Positions 38,058 to 49,444 of a DNA stretch of 64,000 nucleotides are shown one piece after another. The DNA is from Trichococcus collinsii (GTDB lineage Bacteria; Bacillota; Bacilli; Lactobacillales; Aerococcaceae). How positions within the stretch are numbered: position 1 is the first letter of the stretch; each line of letters starts with the position of its first letter. Position numbers and translations under genes: made by a program. Below the pieces are notes generated by a model. It did not search any database. It worked only from the letters and a program-made list of their open reading frames with translations, and was not told the DNA's origin. Where the stretch lies: NCBI RefSeq assembly GCF_900107505.1, contig NZ_FNQH01000001.1, positions 372,001 through 436,000 of the forward strand. The letters run 5' to 3'.

Positions 38058-39020
38058 ATGGAAATAATGCATATACATCATCCCTATGACCAAACACTGA
38101 TACCAGACGAGCAAGTCGTGTTGGCGTTGGGATACTTTGACGGCGTCCATCGAGGACATCAAGAAGTGATCAAAAGGGCAAAGGAAGTTGCCGAAAAGAA
38201 GAACCTCAAACTTGCCGTCATGAGCTTCAATCATCATCCGAGCATCGTTTTTCAGAAGATGAACCCGGAAACGATGCAGTATTTGTCGACCGTCAACCGC
38301 AAAGCCGAAATATTCGAAAGCTTGGGCGTTGATTATTTCTTCGTCGTCTCATTCACATCTGCCTTTGCCTCATTGAGACCGCAGGAATTTGTCGACCAAT
38401 ACATCAGCGGCCTGCATGCTGCCGCAGTCGTTGCCGGTTTCGATTACACCTATGGGCCCAGAGAAATCGCAAATATGAAGCAATTGGTGAATTATGCAAA
38501 GGGCCGCTTCGAAGTCATCGAAGTTGCCGAATTTAAGAACGAAGCCGAAAAAATCAGCTCCACCCATATCCGGGAAGCATTAGCCGAGGGGAATATGGAA
38601 AAAGCGAATGCATACTTAGGCTATATCTATCAGATCGACGGCACTGTCATCCATGGCGATGCACGAGGCAGACTATTGGGTTTCCCGACTGCCAATATCC
38701 AGACCGAAAAACACACACGCTTGCCTAGGAACGGCGTATACATCGTGAGCATCAGAGTGAACGGAACCTGGTACCGCGGCACGGCTTCTATCGGGCACAA
38801 CATCACTTTTGAAGCTGGCCGCGATAAAACCGTGGAAGTATATATACTGGACTTCGATAAAATGATCTACGGTGAGGATGTAACTGTCAGATGGCATCAT
38901 TTTATCCGTAGCGAAATCAAATTTTCCGGCGTTGACCAACTGATTGCGCAGCTTAAAAGTGATGAAGCCGATACGATCGCCTATTTTAAGGAACACCCAG
39001 TGGATGAGGTGACCCTCTAA
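38058..39020 (+). CDS. ribF: Bifunctional riboflavin kinase/FAD synthetase
   Basis: A 320-residue enzyme that makes FMN and FAD from riboflavin. The N-terminal nucleotidyltransferase domain has LALGYFDGVHRGHQEVI and, later, ISSTHIREALAEG. The C-terminal flavokinase domain has GDARGRLLGFPTANIQ and RNGVYIVSIRVNGTWYRG. AAGGAGTTG lies before the ATG. The riboflavin comes at least partly from import; a RibU transporter component is encoded at the left edge of the window. The stop codon is immediately followed by the hemW ATG, so the two genes abut with no gap. Assignment is certain. Confidence 0.96.
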   Translation: MEIMHIHHPYDQTLIPDEQVVLALGYFDGVHRGHQEVIKRAKEVAEKKNLKLAVMSFNHHPSIVFQKMNPETMQYLSTVNRKAEIFESLGVDYFFVVSFTSAFASLRPQEFVDQYISGLHAAAVVAGFDYTYGPREIANMKQLVNYAKGRFEVIEVAEFKNEAEKISSTHIREALAEGNMEKANAYLGYIYQIDGTVIHGDARGRLLGFPTANIQTEKHTRLPRNGVYIVSIRVNGTWYRGTASIGHNITFEAGRDKTVEVYILDFDKMIYGEDVTVRWHHFIRSEIKFSGVDQLIAQLKSDEADTIAYFKEHPVDEVTL

Positions 39021-40151
39021 ATGGCAGCGGCTTATTTGCACATCCCTTTCTGCGAACACATCTGTTTTTATTGCGACTTCAACAAAGTGTTTTTGGAAGG
39101 CCAGCCGGTTGACGAATATGTGGATGCTTTAATAAAGGAAATGCAGCTGTCGAAGCAGCGGCATCCCAAAGAAGAGATCAGCACTTTCTATATCGGCGGC
39201 GGCACACCGACGACACTGAATGAGCGCCAGCTGGAGAAGCTGTTGAACGGCATCCGCAGCACCTACTCCTTGCCGAAGGGCGCCGAGTTCACGATGGAAG
39301 CCAATCCGGAAAGTATTTCTTTCGAGAAGCTGAAGATCATGCGTGATTATGGGGTCAATCGTTTGAGCATGGGGGTCCAATCATTTAATAACGACATTCT
39401 GAAAAAAATCGGCCGCATCCATACAGCCGAGCAAGTGTACACTTCTGTGGCCGATGCCCGCAGAGCCGGATTCGAAAACATGACCATCGATCTGATCTTC
39501 CGACTGCCGAATCAAACGATGGCTGATTTTGAAGACAGTCTTAAAAAAGCCTTGGAATTGGATTTGCCGCATTACTCGATCTACGCTTTGATCCTCGAGA
39601 ATAAAACGGTTTTCTACAACTTGATGCGTCAGGGGAAACTGCCGTTGCCTTCGGAAGACACAGAGGCAGATATGTACGCCCTTGCCATCGAGACAATGTC
39701 AAGAAACGGCAGGAATCAATACGAAATCTCCAACTTTGCGTTGCCGGGCTATGAATCCCAGCACAATCTCACTTATTGGAAAAATGAGGCCTATTTCGGT
39801 TTCGGGGCAGGTGCTCACGGCTATATCGATGGGATCCGCTATCACAATCATGGACCAATCCAGCAGTATCTGGCGCCATTGCGCGAAAATAATCTGCCGA
39901 TCATCCGACAGCAGCAGTTGTCGAAAAATGAACAGATGGAAGAAGAAATGATTCTGGGTCTGCGTACGATGGTTGGCGTCAGCCAAAAACATTTTGCCGA
40001 TAAATTCCAGACACCGCTGTTGGACCAGTATGCCGCCGTCATCGCGGATTTAGTTGCGGACGGATTGCTACTGGTCGATGGCGACAGGATCCGATTGACC
40101 CAAAGAGGTGTTTTCCTCGGCAACGAAGTATTCCGTTCTTTCTTGATGTGA
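39021..40151 (+). CDS. hemW: Radical SAM heme chaperone HemW
   Basis: A 376-residue radical SAM protein. The cluster motif is PFCEHICFYCDF, that is C-x3-C-x2-C followed by x-F. In coproporphyrinogen dehydrogenase HemN the last position is Cys, so this is the HemW subtype, a heme-binding chaperone rather than a heme-synthesis enzyme. YIGGGTPTTL and MGVQSFNNDILKKIGR are SAM-binding motifs, and the C-terminal HemN_C domain is present. The gene starts directly at the ribF stop with GAGGTGA as ribosome-binding site. It precedes hrcA, a conserved neighbourhood in Bacillota (lepA-hemW-hrcA), although lepA has moved to 47 kb. Assignment is confident. Confidence 0.93.
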   Translation: MAAAYLHIPFCEHICFYCDFNKVFLEGQPVDEYVDALIKEMQLSKQRHPKEEISTFYIGGGTPTTLNERQLEKLLNGIRSTYSLPKGAEFTMEANPESISFEKLKIMRDYGVNRLSMGVQSFNNDILKKIGRIHTAEQVYTSVADARRAGFENMTIDLIFRLPNQTMADFEDSLKKALELDLPHYSIYALILENKTVFYNLMRQGKLPLPSEDTEADMYALAIETMSRNGRNQYEISNFALPGYESQHNLTYWKNEAYFGFGAGAHGYIDGIRYHNHGPIQQYLAPLRENNLPIIRQQQLSKNEQMEEEMILGLRTMVGVSQKHFADKFQTPLLDQYAAVIADLVADGLLLVDGDRIRLTQRGVFLGNEVFRSFLM

Positions 40152-40207
40152 AATGCGTTCGATGCCAGTGGGGTGCCGATAATGTTATGAAAAATGATTG
40201 TATTCCG

Positions 40208-40236
40208 TTGACAAAGCCTGTAACCCGTGATAAATT
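40208..40236 (+). promoter_or_regulatory. Sigma-A promoter of the hrcA-grpE-dnaK-dnaJ operon
   Basis: TTGACA (40208-40213), 17 bases, TAAATT (40231-40236). The start of transcription should fall near 40243, directly before the CIRCE operator. Confidence 0.75.
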
Positions 40237-40245
40237 TATTTATGG

Positions 40246-40272
40246 TTAGCACTCATTGTAGTCAAGTGCTAA
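40246..40272 (+). promoter_or_regulatory. CIRCE operator for HrcA
   Basis: TTAGCACTC (40246-40254), nine bases, AAGTGCTAA (40264-40272). Only the first base of the right arm departs from the CIRCE consensus (A for G). It lies between the promoter and the hrcA ribosome-binding site, as expected for HrcA-repressed heat-shock operons. Confidence 0.92.
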
Positions 40273-40287
40273 AGTGAGGTGAAAATC

Positions 40288-41322
40288 TTGTTAACAGAAA
40301 GACAGTTGCTTATTTTGGATTTAATTGTCAGGCATTACATCGAATTCGAGGAGCCAATCGGTTCGAAGACGCTTCTTAAGGAATCTGCTTTGTCCTTGAG
40401 TTCCGCCACCATCCGTAACGAAATGATGCGGATTGAAGAACTGGGCTTCCTGGAAAAAATGCATTCTTCATCCGGCAGGATACCGTCCATCCAAGGCTAC
40501 CGTTACTATGTGGATCAATTATTGGGCAAAGAAAGTGAAGAAGTTGCTGATGACGTCAAACAGACAATCAAACACGGTTTTCAGAATCCTTACCGGGAAG
40601 TGCAGCAAGTTGTCGAAAAATCAGCTGAAATGCTGTCCTTTTTGACGAATTACACTGCTTTGGCGATTGGGCCTGAAACAAAGGATAGCCGCTTGACGGG
40701 GTTCAGATTGGTTTCACTCAATGAAGGGCATGTGATGGCCATATTGGTTACTGATAAAGGACATGTGGAAAATCAGATTTTTTCTGTTTCGCCGGGCTTC
40801 TCAGCCTCTGAGATAGAAAAAATCGTAAACATCTTCAATCAGGAACTTGTAGGCCGCACACTGCAGGAAGTATTCATCAAACTGCAAACGGACATTCCGG
40901 TGATTATCCGGAAGTACGTCGATGCAAAAATCGATTTCACAGCGATCTTCAATGACATCGTTGCGAAGTTGGAGCATGACCGCTTTCATGTAGGTGGCAG
41001 CATGAATCTTCTGAACCATTTAGATGCGACGATGGACAAGAATAAAGTCAAAGCCATTTTAAGCATGCTGAATGGATCTCCAGACATCCATGCGCTTTTT
41101 TCAAACCCCAATGATGGCGTCGGCGTAAAGATTGGAACGGAATTGAATAATGAGCTGTTGCATAATTTTAGCCTGATCACGGCTACTTATGACACGGCCG
41201 GCAACGGTAAGGGCCTGATTGCATTACTGGGGCCAACCAATATGCCTTATCAAAAAATGATCAGTATCATGAAGTTTATGCGTTACGAACTTTCTGATAG
41301 CTTGAATGATCTGAACAAATAA
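40288..41322 (+). CDS. hrcA: Heat-inducible transcription repressor HrcA
   Basis: A 344-residue repressor of chaperone operons. It has a winged-helix N-terminus (MLTERQLLILDLIVRHYIE; EPIGSKTLL; SSATIRNEM as the recognition helix, then LEKMHSSSGRIPS). A GAF-like domain and a C-terminal dimerisation part follow. The start is TTG at 40288: GTGAGGTG is six bases upstream and the protein then matches the family N-terminus. The in-frame GTG at 40279 lies inside that ribosome-binding site. HrcA binds CIRCE and is kept active by GroEL, so it represses its own operon until heat stress. Assignment is certain. Confidence 0.96.
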   Translation: MLTERQLLILDLIVRHYIEFEEPIGSKTLLKESALSLSSATIRNEMMRIEELGFLEKMHSSSGRIPSIQGYRYYVDQLLGKESEEVADDVKQTIKHGFQNPYREVQQVVEKSAEMLSFLTNYTALAIGPETKDSRLTGFRLVSLNEGHVMAILVTDKGHVENQIFSVSPGFSASEIEKIVNIFNQELVGRTLQEVFIKLQTDIPVIIRKYVDAKIDFTAIFNDIVAKLEHDRFHVGGSMNLLNHLDATMDKNKVKAILSMLNGSPDIHALFSNPNDGVGVKIGTELNNELLHNFSLITATYDTAGNGKGLIALLGPTNMPYQKMISIMKFMRYELSDSLNDLNK

Positions 41323-41344
41323 GCACGACAAAGGAGATTTTGAA

Positions 41345-43748
<2,404 letters not shown>

Positions 43749-43760
43749 GTCAACTCTAAC

Positions 43761-43797
43761 GAGAGGAAGCCAACGCATAACTGCATTGGCTTCTCTC
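43761..43797 (+). other. Intercistronic hairpin between dnaK and dnaJ
   Basis: GAGAGGAAGCCAACGCA (43761-43777) pairs with TGCATTGGCTTCTCTC (43782-43797) with one bulge and one mismatch. No T run follows, so it is more likely an mRNA-stabilising or attenuating element than a terminator. It could lower dnaJ expression relative to dnaK. Confidence 0.6.
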
Positions 43798-43848
43798 ACT
43801 GTATAGAGACAAAATGTTCAGATGAAGCCAAGCAATGGAGGCGAAACA

Positions 43849-44991
43849 ATGGCGAAAAGAGATTATTACGATGTCTTGGGTGTGTCGAAGGATGCCACAG
43901 ACGATGAGATAAAAAAAGCTTACCGGAAACTTTCCAAGAAGTTCCACCCGGATATCAACAAAGAGGCGGGCGCAGAAGACAAATTCAAGGAGCTTGCAGA
44001 GGCGTATGAAGTCTTGAGCGATGGCAACAAACGCGCAGCCTATGACCAATACGGCCATGCCAGCACCGATCCCAATTTTGGCGCAGGCGGCGGTTATGGT
44101 GGCGGCGGCTTCGGCGGCTTCTCGGGCGGTTTTGAAGATATCTTTGATTCCTTTTTCGGAGGCGGCGGCGGTCGTGGCAGAAATCCGAACGCCCCCCGTC
44201 AAGGCTCTGATTTACAGTACCGTATCCACCTCACATTTGAAGAAGCGATTTTCGGGAAGAAAGAAACCATCCGTTACAAACGTGATGAAGAATGTAAAAC
44301 CTGTAGTGGTTCCGGCGCAAAACCGGGCACACAACCGAAAACGTGTTCGAAATGTCATGGTTCAGGAGCTGTCGGTGTCGAAAGGAATACGCCTTTCGGC
44401 CGCGTAATGACGCAAGCAGTATGTGATGTCTGCAGCGGAACAGGCAAGGAAATCACGGAAAAATGTACTACGTGTTACGGACGTGGGCATGTTGAAACTG
44501 ATCACTCTGTGGCAGTCACAATCCCCCCAGGTGTCGACGATGGACAACAGATGCGCTTGAACGGCCAAGGAGAAGTCGGCAGCAATGGCGGCCCGTATGG
44601 CGACCTCTATGTCGTTTTCCAAGTGGAACCAAGCGATATTTTCGATCGCGAAGGGACAGAGATCCATTACACGCTTCCAATCAGCTTCGCCCAAGCAGCT
44701 TTGGGTGACGAGATTGAAGTGCCGACTGTGCATGGCAAAGTCAAGTTGAAGATTCCTGCCGGGACACAAACGGGTACAAATTTCCGTCTGAAAGGCAAAG
44801 GGGCGCCACGCTTGCGTGGAACCGGAAATGGTGATCAGCACGTCAAAGTCACTGTTGTAACACCGAAGAACCTTAGCGAGAAGCAAAGAGAGGCAATCCG
44901 CGCATTCGCAGCAGCAGGCGGCGATACGTTGGTGGAAGATGACGCCAATTTTTTTGATAAAGTGAAGGACGCCTTCAAAAATAAAAAATAA
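43849..44991 (+). CDS. dnaJ: Molecular chaperone DnaJ (Hsp40, type I)
   Basis: A 380-residue J-domain cochaperone. The J domain (1-70) has HPD in [11 protein letters not shown]. The Gly-rich region (about 75-115) contains [15 protein letters not shown]. The zinc-finger region has four C-x2-C-x-G-x-G-type repeats ([32 protein letters not shown]). Two beta-sandwich domains follow. It hands unfolded clients to DnaK and stimulates its ATPase. The frame extends upstream to 43822, but GGAGG lies before the ATG at 43849 and [11 protein letters not shown] is the family N-terminus. Last gene of the heat-shock operon. Assignment is certain. Confidence 0.97.
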   Translation: MAKRDYYDVLGVSKDATDDEIKKAYRKLSKKFHPDINKEAGAEDKFKELAEAYEVLSDGNKRAAYDQYGHASTDPNFGAGGGYGGGGFGGFSGGFEDIFDSFFGGGGGRGRNPNAPRQGSDLQYRIHLTFEEAIFGKKETIRYKRDEECKTCSGSGAKPGTQPKTCSKCHGSGAVGVERNTPFGRVMTQAVCDVCSGTGKEITEKCTTCYGRGHVETDHSVAVTIPPGVDDGQQMRLNGQGEVGSNGGPYGDLYVVFQVEPSDIFDREGTEIHYTLPISFAQAALGDEIEVPTVHGKVKLKIPAGTQTGTNFRLKGKGAPRLRGTGNGDQHVKVTVVTPKNLSEKQREAIRAFAAAGGDTLVEDDANFFDKVKDAFKNKK

Positions 44992-44999
44992 GTTCGCTG

Positions 45000-45044
45000 A
45001 AAGAACCGATGCGTTGGAAACAACACAGCATCGGTTCTTTTTTT
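45000..45044 (+). terminator. Intrinsic terminator of the heat-shock operon
   Basis: A 13-pair stem (45000-45012 and 45028-45040) with an inner GTTG/CAAC helix, followed by a run of T residues. Confidence 0.88.
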
Positions 45045-45147
45045 GTCCCTAGACTATTCTGTTAGAGTTATTGTAACTAACATGAGGACAAACAACACTT
45101 TTTTTATAGAAAAAGAGTAAATATTCGCTAATTTCCGTATGAAAGGG

Positions 45148-45176
45148 GTTACATTTCGAAGGAATAGGATTATAAT
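45148..45176 (+). promoter_or_regulatory. Candidate promoter of pckA
   Basis: GTTACA (45148-45153), 17 bases, TATAAT (45171-45176), 29 bases before the pckA start. I looked for a catabolite-repression (cre) palindrome nearby and saw none. Confidence 0.5.
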
Positions 45177-45205
45177 GGAACTATCAAATAAAAGAGGTGA
45201 CTTAA

Positions 45206-46852
45206 ATGGCTACTATAGAATCGTTCAATAGAACCGAATTAAAGAAGTCCAACCCTTTACTTACGAAGTTCCGGACAACGGTCGAAACAGCTTTTTATGG
45301 CAAAAACATGCGGGAAGTCACGGACATGACGGAAGCCTATGAACTCGCGCTGAACGCTGACGGTGTGGTGGTGACCGACCTGCCTGTTCTCCATGCAAAA
45401 GAATTGGGGTTGCCGGATGATGCCAAGGTCCTTGTCGAAAACGGCGGCAGAATCATCGGCCGTACTGCCCGCGCCAAACGGATCATCGGAGAGAACAAGG
45501 AAGAAGACGAAATACTTCAAGCCATCATCATGGATGTCATTTATCAAAACAGACTTCGTCATTATTATAAAACGACAGGGTATGTAGGTTTGGATAAAGA
45601 TTTCATCATCAAGGCGCATATCGCTTTTCCTGAAGGGAACGAAAACAATCTTTACTCCTGGCTATTGAACTTCCAGTGGGACAACCCGGAATATCAGGAA
45701 ATGTATGCACATTCGAAAGCATACAACGAAGGCGACATCTACATCTATACGGATCCCGACTGGCGCCATCCAGATTATCCGCTAGGTGTGGCTGTGTTCG
45801 AGCCTGATAAAAACGTAGCTTGCATCCTCGGCATGCAATATTTTGGAGAGTTCAAAAAAGGCACATTAACGCTTGCTTGGGGAACGGGGCATCGCAATGG
45901 CTACGTTGCTTGTCATGGCGGACAAAAACACTTCCGCCTGCATGATGGCGGTTCCTATGTTGCTTCCTTCTTCGGGCTTTCGGGGTCGGGAAAATCGACT
46001 TTGACCCATTCGAAGCACGACAACAAATACGAAGTCAAAGTGCTGCATGATGATGCCTTCCTGATCGATTTGACGGATGGCTCCTCCATCGCTTTGGAAC
46101 CTTCCTATTACGACAAAACTCAGGACTATCCCGCTGATCATCCTGAACAGAACTATTTCGTTACTGTCCAGAATGTGGGCGTGACAAAGGATCATGACGG
46201 CAAAATTGTGCTGGTCACGGAAGATATCCGCAACGGCAACGGACGGACGGTCAAATCACGTTATTCCACTCCGAACCGCGTGGATAAGTTCGAAGAACCA
46301 ATCAATGCTGTCTACTGGATCATGAAGGACGATGCCTTGCCGCCTTTGGTGAAGGTGGACGAAGCGGTCTTGGCGGCAACATTCGGCACGACGTTGGCTA
46401 CGAAACGCACGACTGCGGAAACACTGAAGAAAGGAGAGTCGACCGATACACTGGTCATCGAACCATTCGCAAATCCGTTCCGGGTCTATCCGTTGGTTGA
46501 AGATTATGCCGGCTTCAAAGAATTGTTGGCTCACGAAGATGTCGACTGCTACATCATCAATACTGGATTTTTCATGGGTAAAAAAATACCGAAGGAAGTG
46601 TCTCTAGGCGTCATTGAAAGTGTTGTTGAAGGGACAGCGTCATTCGTGCCATTCGGTGCTGCTCCGCATCTCAGCTATCTGCCGGTGGAAGGCTTCAACC
46701 CCGATTTTGATGACAAAGACTATACGAAGTTGGTGAGAAGACGCATGCAGCTGCGGGAAGATTTCTTGGAAGAATTCAATGCTGCCCATCCGAGTATGCC
46801 GCTGCCTGATGAATCCATCCAAGCATTGCAAAATATCATTGATGCTTTTTAA
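45206..46852 (+). CDS. pckA: Phosphoenolpyruvate carboxykinase (ATP)
   Basis: A 548-residue enzyme that interconverts oxaloacetate and phosphoenolpyruvate with ATP/ADP. The kinase P-loop is GLSGSGKSTLTH. It is preceded by a nucleotide-binding-fold segment with ACHGGQKHFRLHDGGS. The metal and substrate motif VLHDDAFLIDL and the later TEDIRNGNGRTV, with ATFGTTLATKRTTAE near the C-terminus, support the ATP-PEPCK family. The N-terminal 100 residues are unlike the E. coli enzyme, so it belongs to a divergent branch. AAAGAGGTGA precedes the ATG. It is a single-gene unit. The direction in vivo is open: gluconeogenic, or ATP-gaining carboxylation during fermentation. Confidence 0.87.
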   Translation: MATIESFNRTELKKSNPLLTKFRTTVETAFYGKNMREVTDMTEAYELALNADGVVVTDLPVLHAKELGLPDDAKVLVENGGRIIGRTARAKRIIGENKEEDEILQAIIMDVIYQNRLRHYYKTTGYVGLDKDFIIKAHIAFPEGNENNLYSWLLNFQWDNPEYQEMYAHSKAYNEGDIYIYTDPDWRHPDYPLGVAVFEPDKNVACILGMQYFGEFKKGTLTLAWGTGHRNGYVACHGGQKHFRLHDGGSYVASFFGLSGSGKSTLTHSKHDNKYEVKVLHDDAFLIDLTDGSSIALEPSYYDKTQDYPADHPEQNYFVTVQNVGVTKDHDGKIVLVTEDIRNGNGRTVKSRYSTPNRVDKFEEPINAVYWIMKDDALPPLVKVDEAVLAATFGTTLATKRTTAETLKKGESTDTLVIEPFANPFRVYPLVEDYAGFKELLAHEDVDCYIINTGFFMGKKIPKEVSLGVIESVVEGTASFVPFGAAPHLSYLPVEGFNPDFDDKDYTKLVRRRMQLREDFLEEFNAAHPSMPLPDESIQALQNIIDAF

Positions 46853-47084
46853 GTTTAAGAGGGAAAAGCGGAACGGGTTCGTTTAGCCCTGAAAGAAATT
46901 TAGGAAATCGTGCCGACTGAGCATCGTAGAGCGCAATAGGCACGATTTATCTAATTTCCGAAGGGTTAACCCGTGTAGCTAGACATCAATGTTGAATGCA
47001 TGGAACATATTGGAAATTCGTGGAGCACCTACAGTGATGCACTTTTAGTTTAATAAAATTGACTTATTGCTTTATGTGTTCAGG
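46853..47084 (+). other. Non-coding stretch with a 102-base imperfect inverted repeat
   Basis: This is part of the 392-base gap between pckA and lepA. Positions 46873-46974 can fold into one long hairpin. The inner stem is AAATCGTGCC (46905-46914) with GGCACGATTT (46939-46948). A middle stem pairs 46895-46903 with 46951-46958 with one bulge. Outer stems pair 46885-46890 with 46962-46967 and ACGGGTT (46873-46879) with AACCCGT (46968-46974). No T run follows, so it is not a normal terminator. It may be a structured RNA or a degenerate repeat element. No open frame or ribosome-binding site is convincing in the rest of the gap. Confidence 0.55.
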
Positions 47085-47119
47085 AAAGAATCCGGTGGGG
47101 AGCCTCCGGATTCTTTTTT
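47085..47119 (+). terminator. Intrinsic terminator upstream of lepA
   Basis: AAAGAATCCGG (47085-47095) pairs with CCGGATTCTTT (47106-47116), followed by more T residues. It lies 230 bases after the pckA stop, so pckA transcripts would include the long inverted repeat before ending here. Confidence 0.85.
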
Positions 47120-47171
47120 CGCTTATTATCCAAACAAAAGTGAGAAAGACTTGCCAATCTGAGTCGGCGTC

Positions 47172-47200
47172 TTGTCATAAATGCTTTAGATTGGTATAAT
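47172..47200 (+). promoter_or_regulatory. Promoter of lepA
   Basis: TTGTCA (47172-47177), 17 bases, TATAAT (47195-47200) with TG in the extended position. Start of transcription near 47207 leaves a leader of about 38 bases. Confidence 0.75.
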
Positions 47201-47244
47201 TTTCAAGTGAACGAATGGACGTCAGAGAAAGTGAGCAACGATAA

Positions 47245-49068
47245 ATGAACTTAGAAGAGATGAAGCAACGACAAAAAAAGATAAGAAATTTTTCCATCAT
47301 TGCCCATATTGACCATGGGAAATCCACATTGGCGGATAGAATTCTCCAAATGACTGATACAGTCGCCGATCGTGATATGCAAGCACAATTATTGGATTCC
47401 ATGGATCTCGAGAGAGAACGAGGCATCACCATAAAACTAAACGCCGTCGAATTGACTTACAGAGCCAATGACGGAGAAGATTACATCTTCCATCTGATCG
47501 ATACACCGGGACACGTCGACTTTACGTATGAAGTATCCCGCAGTTTGGCAGCCTGCGAAGGGGCCATTCTGGTAGTGGATGCGGCGCAAGGAGTCGAAGC
47601 ACAAACCCTTGCCAACGTTTATTTGGCTTTGGACAACAACCTGGAAATCGTGCCTGTCATCAATAAAATCGATTTGCCAGCTGCAGATCCTGAACGCGTA
47701 AGGGCTGAAGTTGAGGATGTCATCGGAATTGATGCCAGCGATGCGGTTTTGGCGAGCGCGAAAATCGGCTTGGGCATCCCTGAGCTGCTGGAACAGATCG
47801 TCGCAAAAGTCCCGGCTCCGGAAGGTGATTTGGAAGCACCTTTGCAAGCCTTAGTTTTTGACTCGATCTATGACCCATACCGGGGAGTCGTACTGAATAT
47901 CCGGATCAAAAATGGTGTAGTCCGCCCGGGTGACATGATCAGATTCATGGCTAACGGCAAGGAGTATGAAGTCATCGAAGTAGGTATTTTCTCTCCGAAA
48001 CCGATCAAACGCGACTTTTTGATGGTTGGGGACGTCGGCTATTTGACTGCCGGGATCAAAACGATCCAAGATACACAGGTTGGTGACACGGTTACTTTGG
48101 CGAACAATCCCGCCAGCGAAGCCCTGGCCGGCTACCGCAAAATGAACCCGATGGTGTACTGCGGTATTTACCCAGTTGATGCATCAGACTTCAACGACTT
48201 GCGTGAAGCTTTGGAAAAACTGCAATTGAACGATGCTTCTTTGCAGTTCGAGGCGGAATCATCGCAAGCGCTAGGATTCGGTTTCCGTACCGGATTTTTA
48301 GGGATGTTGCACATGGACGTTATCCAGGAACGGATCGAGCGCGAATTCGATCTGGATATCATCACGACAGCACCGTCTGTTATTTATCGCGTCAACAAAA
48401 CCGATGGCGAATTTTTGGAAATCGACAACCCTTCGGAAATGCCCGATGCGACAACCATTGAAAGTGTCGAAGAACCGTATGTCAAAGCAAGCATGATGGT
48501 ACCGAATGAGTATGTCGGCGCGGTCATGGATATCGCCCAGAAGAAACGCGGCAATTTCATTACGATGGATTATTTGGATGATTTCCGCGTCAATGTCGTC
48601 TATGAAATGCCCCTGTCAGAAATCATCTTTGATTTCTTCGACAGATTGAAATCAAGCACGAAGGGTTACGCTTCCCTTGATTATGAATTGATCGGCTACC
48701 GTCCAAGCAAACTGGTCAAGATGGACATCCTTTTGAACGGGGAAGCTGTCGATGCCTTGAGTTTGATCGTGCATCGCGATTTCGCCTATGCCCGCGGAAA
48801 GATAATCACAGAAAAACTGCGCGGATTGATTCCACGCCAACAGTTCGAGGTTCCGATCCAAGCGACAATCGGCAACAAGATTTTGGCAAGGACCACCATC
48901 AAAGCTTTGCGCAAAAACGTACTGGCTAAATGTTACGGCGGGGATATTTCCCGTAAGCGCAAATTGCTGGATAAACAAAAAGAAGGCAAGAAGCGCATGA
49001 AGCAAGTCGGATCCGTCGAGGTTCCACAAGAAGCCTTCATGGCCGTTCTGAAGATGGACGAGGATTAA
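47245..49068 (+). CDS. lepA: Elongation factor 4 (LepA)
   Basis: A 607-residue translational GTPase. The G domain has [20 protein letters not shown] and [12 protein letters not shown]-like domains follow, and the LepA-specific C-terminal domain has [21 protein letters not shown], a 21-residue basic segment. It acts on ribosomes, with proposed roles in back-translocation and in initiation or assembly. The ribosome-binding site is weak (GTGAGCAACG). The promoter is strong. Length and domain order are standard. In many Bacillota it neighbours hemW; here it stands alone between two terminators, after the heat-shock operon and pckA. Assignment is certain. Confidence 0.97.
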   Translation: MNLEEMKQRQKKIRNFSIIAHIDHGKSTLADRILQMTDTVADRDMQAQLLDSMDLERERGITIKLNAVELTYRANDGEDYIFHLIDTPGHVDFTYEVSRSLAACEGAILVVDAAQGVEAQTLANVYLALDNNLEIVPVINKIDLPAADPERVRAEVEDVIGIDASDAVLASAKIGLGIPELLEQIVAKVPAPEGDLEAPLQALVFDSIYDPYRGVVLNIRIKNGVVRPGDMIRFMANGKEYEVIEVGIFSPKPIKRDFLMVGDVGYLTAGIKTIQDTQVGDTVTLANNPASEALAGYRKMNPMVYCGIYPVDASDFNDLREALEKLQLNDASLQFEAESSQALGFGFRTGFLGMLHMDVIQERIEREFDLDIITTAPSVIYRVNKTDGEFLEIDNPSEMPDATTIESVEEPYVKASMMVPNEYVGAVMDIAQKKRGNFITMDYLDDFRVNVVYEMPLSEIIFDFFDRLKSSTKGYASLDYELIGYRPSKLVKMDILLNGEAVDALSLIVHRDFAYARGKIITEKLRGLIPRQQFEVPIQATIGNKILARTTIKALRKNVLAKCYGGDISRKRKLLDKQKEGKKRMKQVGSVEVPQEAFMAVLKMDED

Positions 49069-49111
49069 CCCAAAAGGGAGTCTGTAGATTCTTTGGAATA
49101 AATACAATTTG

Positions 49112-49154
49112 AGAACGCACCTGGAATATATAATAATCCAGGTGCGTTCTTTTT
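49112..49154 (+). terminator. Intrinsic terminator after lepA
   Basis: A 14-pair perfect stem (49112-49125 and 49137-49150) followed by T residues. Confidence 0.9.
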
Positions 49155-49380
49155 CAATTGAGAATGGGAATACCTAATTGAGAATGGGGCGTGTTCTGGT
49201 CAGCTGACTATCAGGGATTTTAAAACAAGGGATTTCCACATATTAAAGTATCAATGACATCCTACTGAAGAGCAGTCCGATTTTTAAATCGATAATCCCT
49301 ATATTCCTAAAGGTTTTCGGAAGATCACATCCACTCTTTTAAAAAATGGAAAAATAATAATAGTTATCAGGTGTTAAAAC

Positions 49381-49409
49381 TTGACCGTTAATGCCGGATT
49401 CTATATAGT
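49381..49409 (+). promoter_or_regulatory. Candidate promoter of ahpC-ahpF
   Basis: TTGACC (49381-49386), 17 bases, TATAGT (49404-49409), placing the start of transcription near 49416. Confidence 0.55.
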
Positions 49410-49429
49410 TATTGATAGGGATTATTCTA

Positions 49430-49444
49430 AAATAATTATTATAA
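49430..49444 (+). promoter_or_regulatory. PerR-box-like site in the ahpC leader
   Basis: AAATAATTATTATAA matches the PerR consensus TTATAATNATTATAA at 12 of 14 fixed positions. It lies just downstream of the proposed start point and directly before the ribosome-binding site, where a bound repressor would block the polymerase. Confidence 0.5.
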
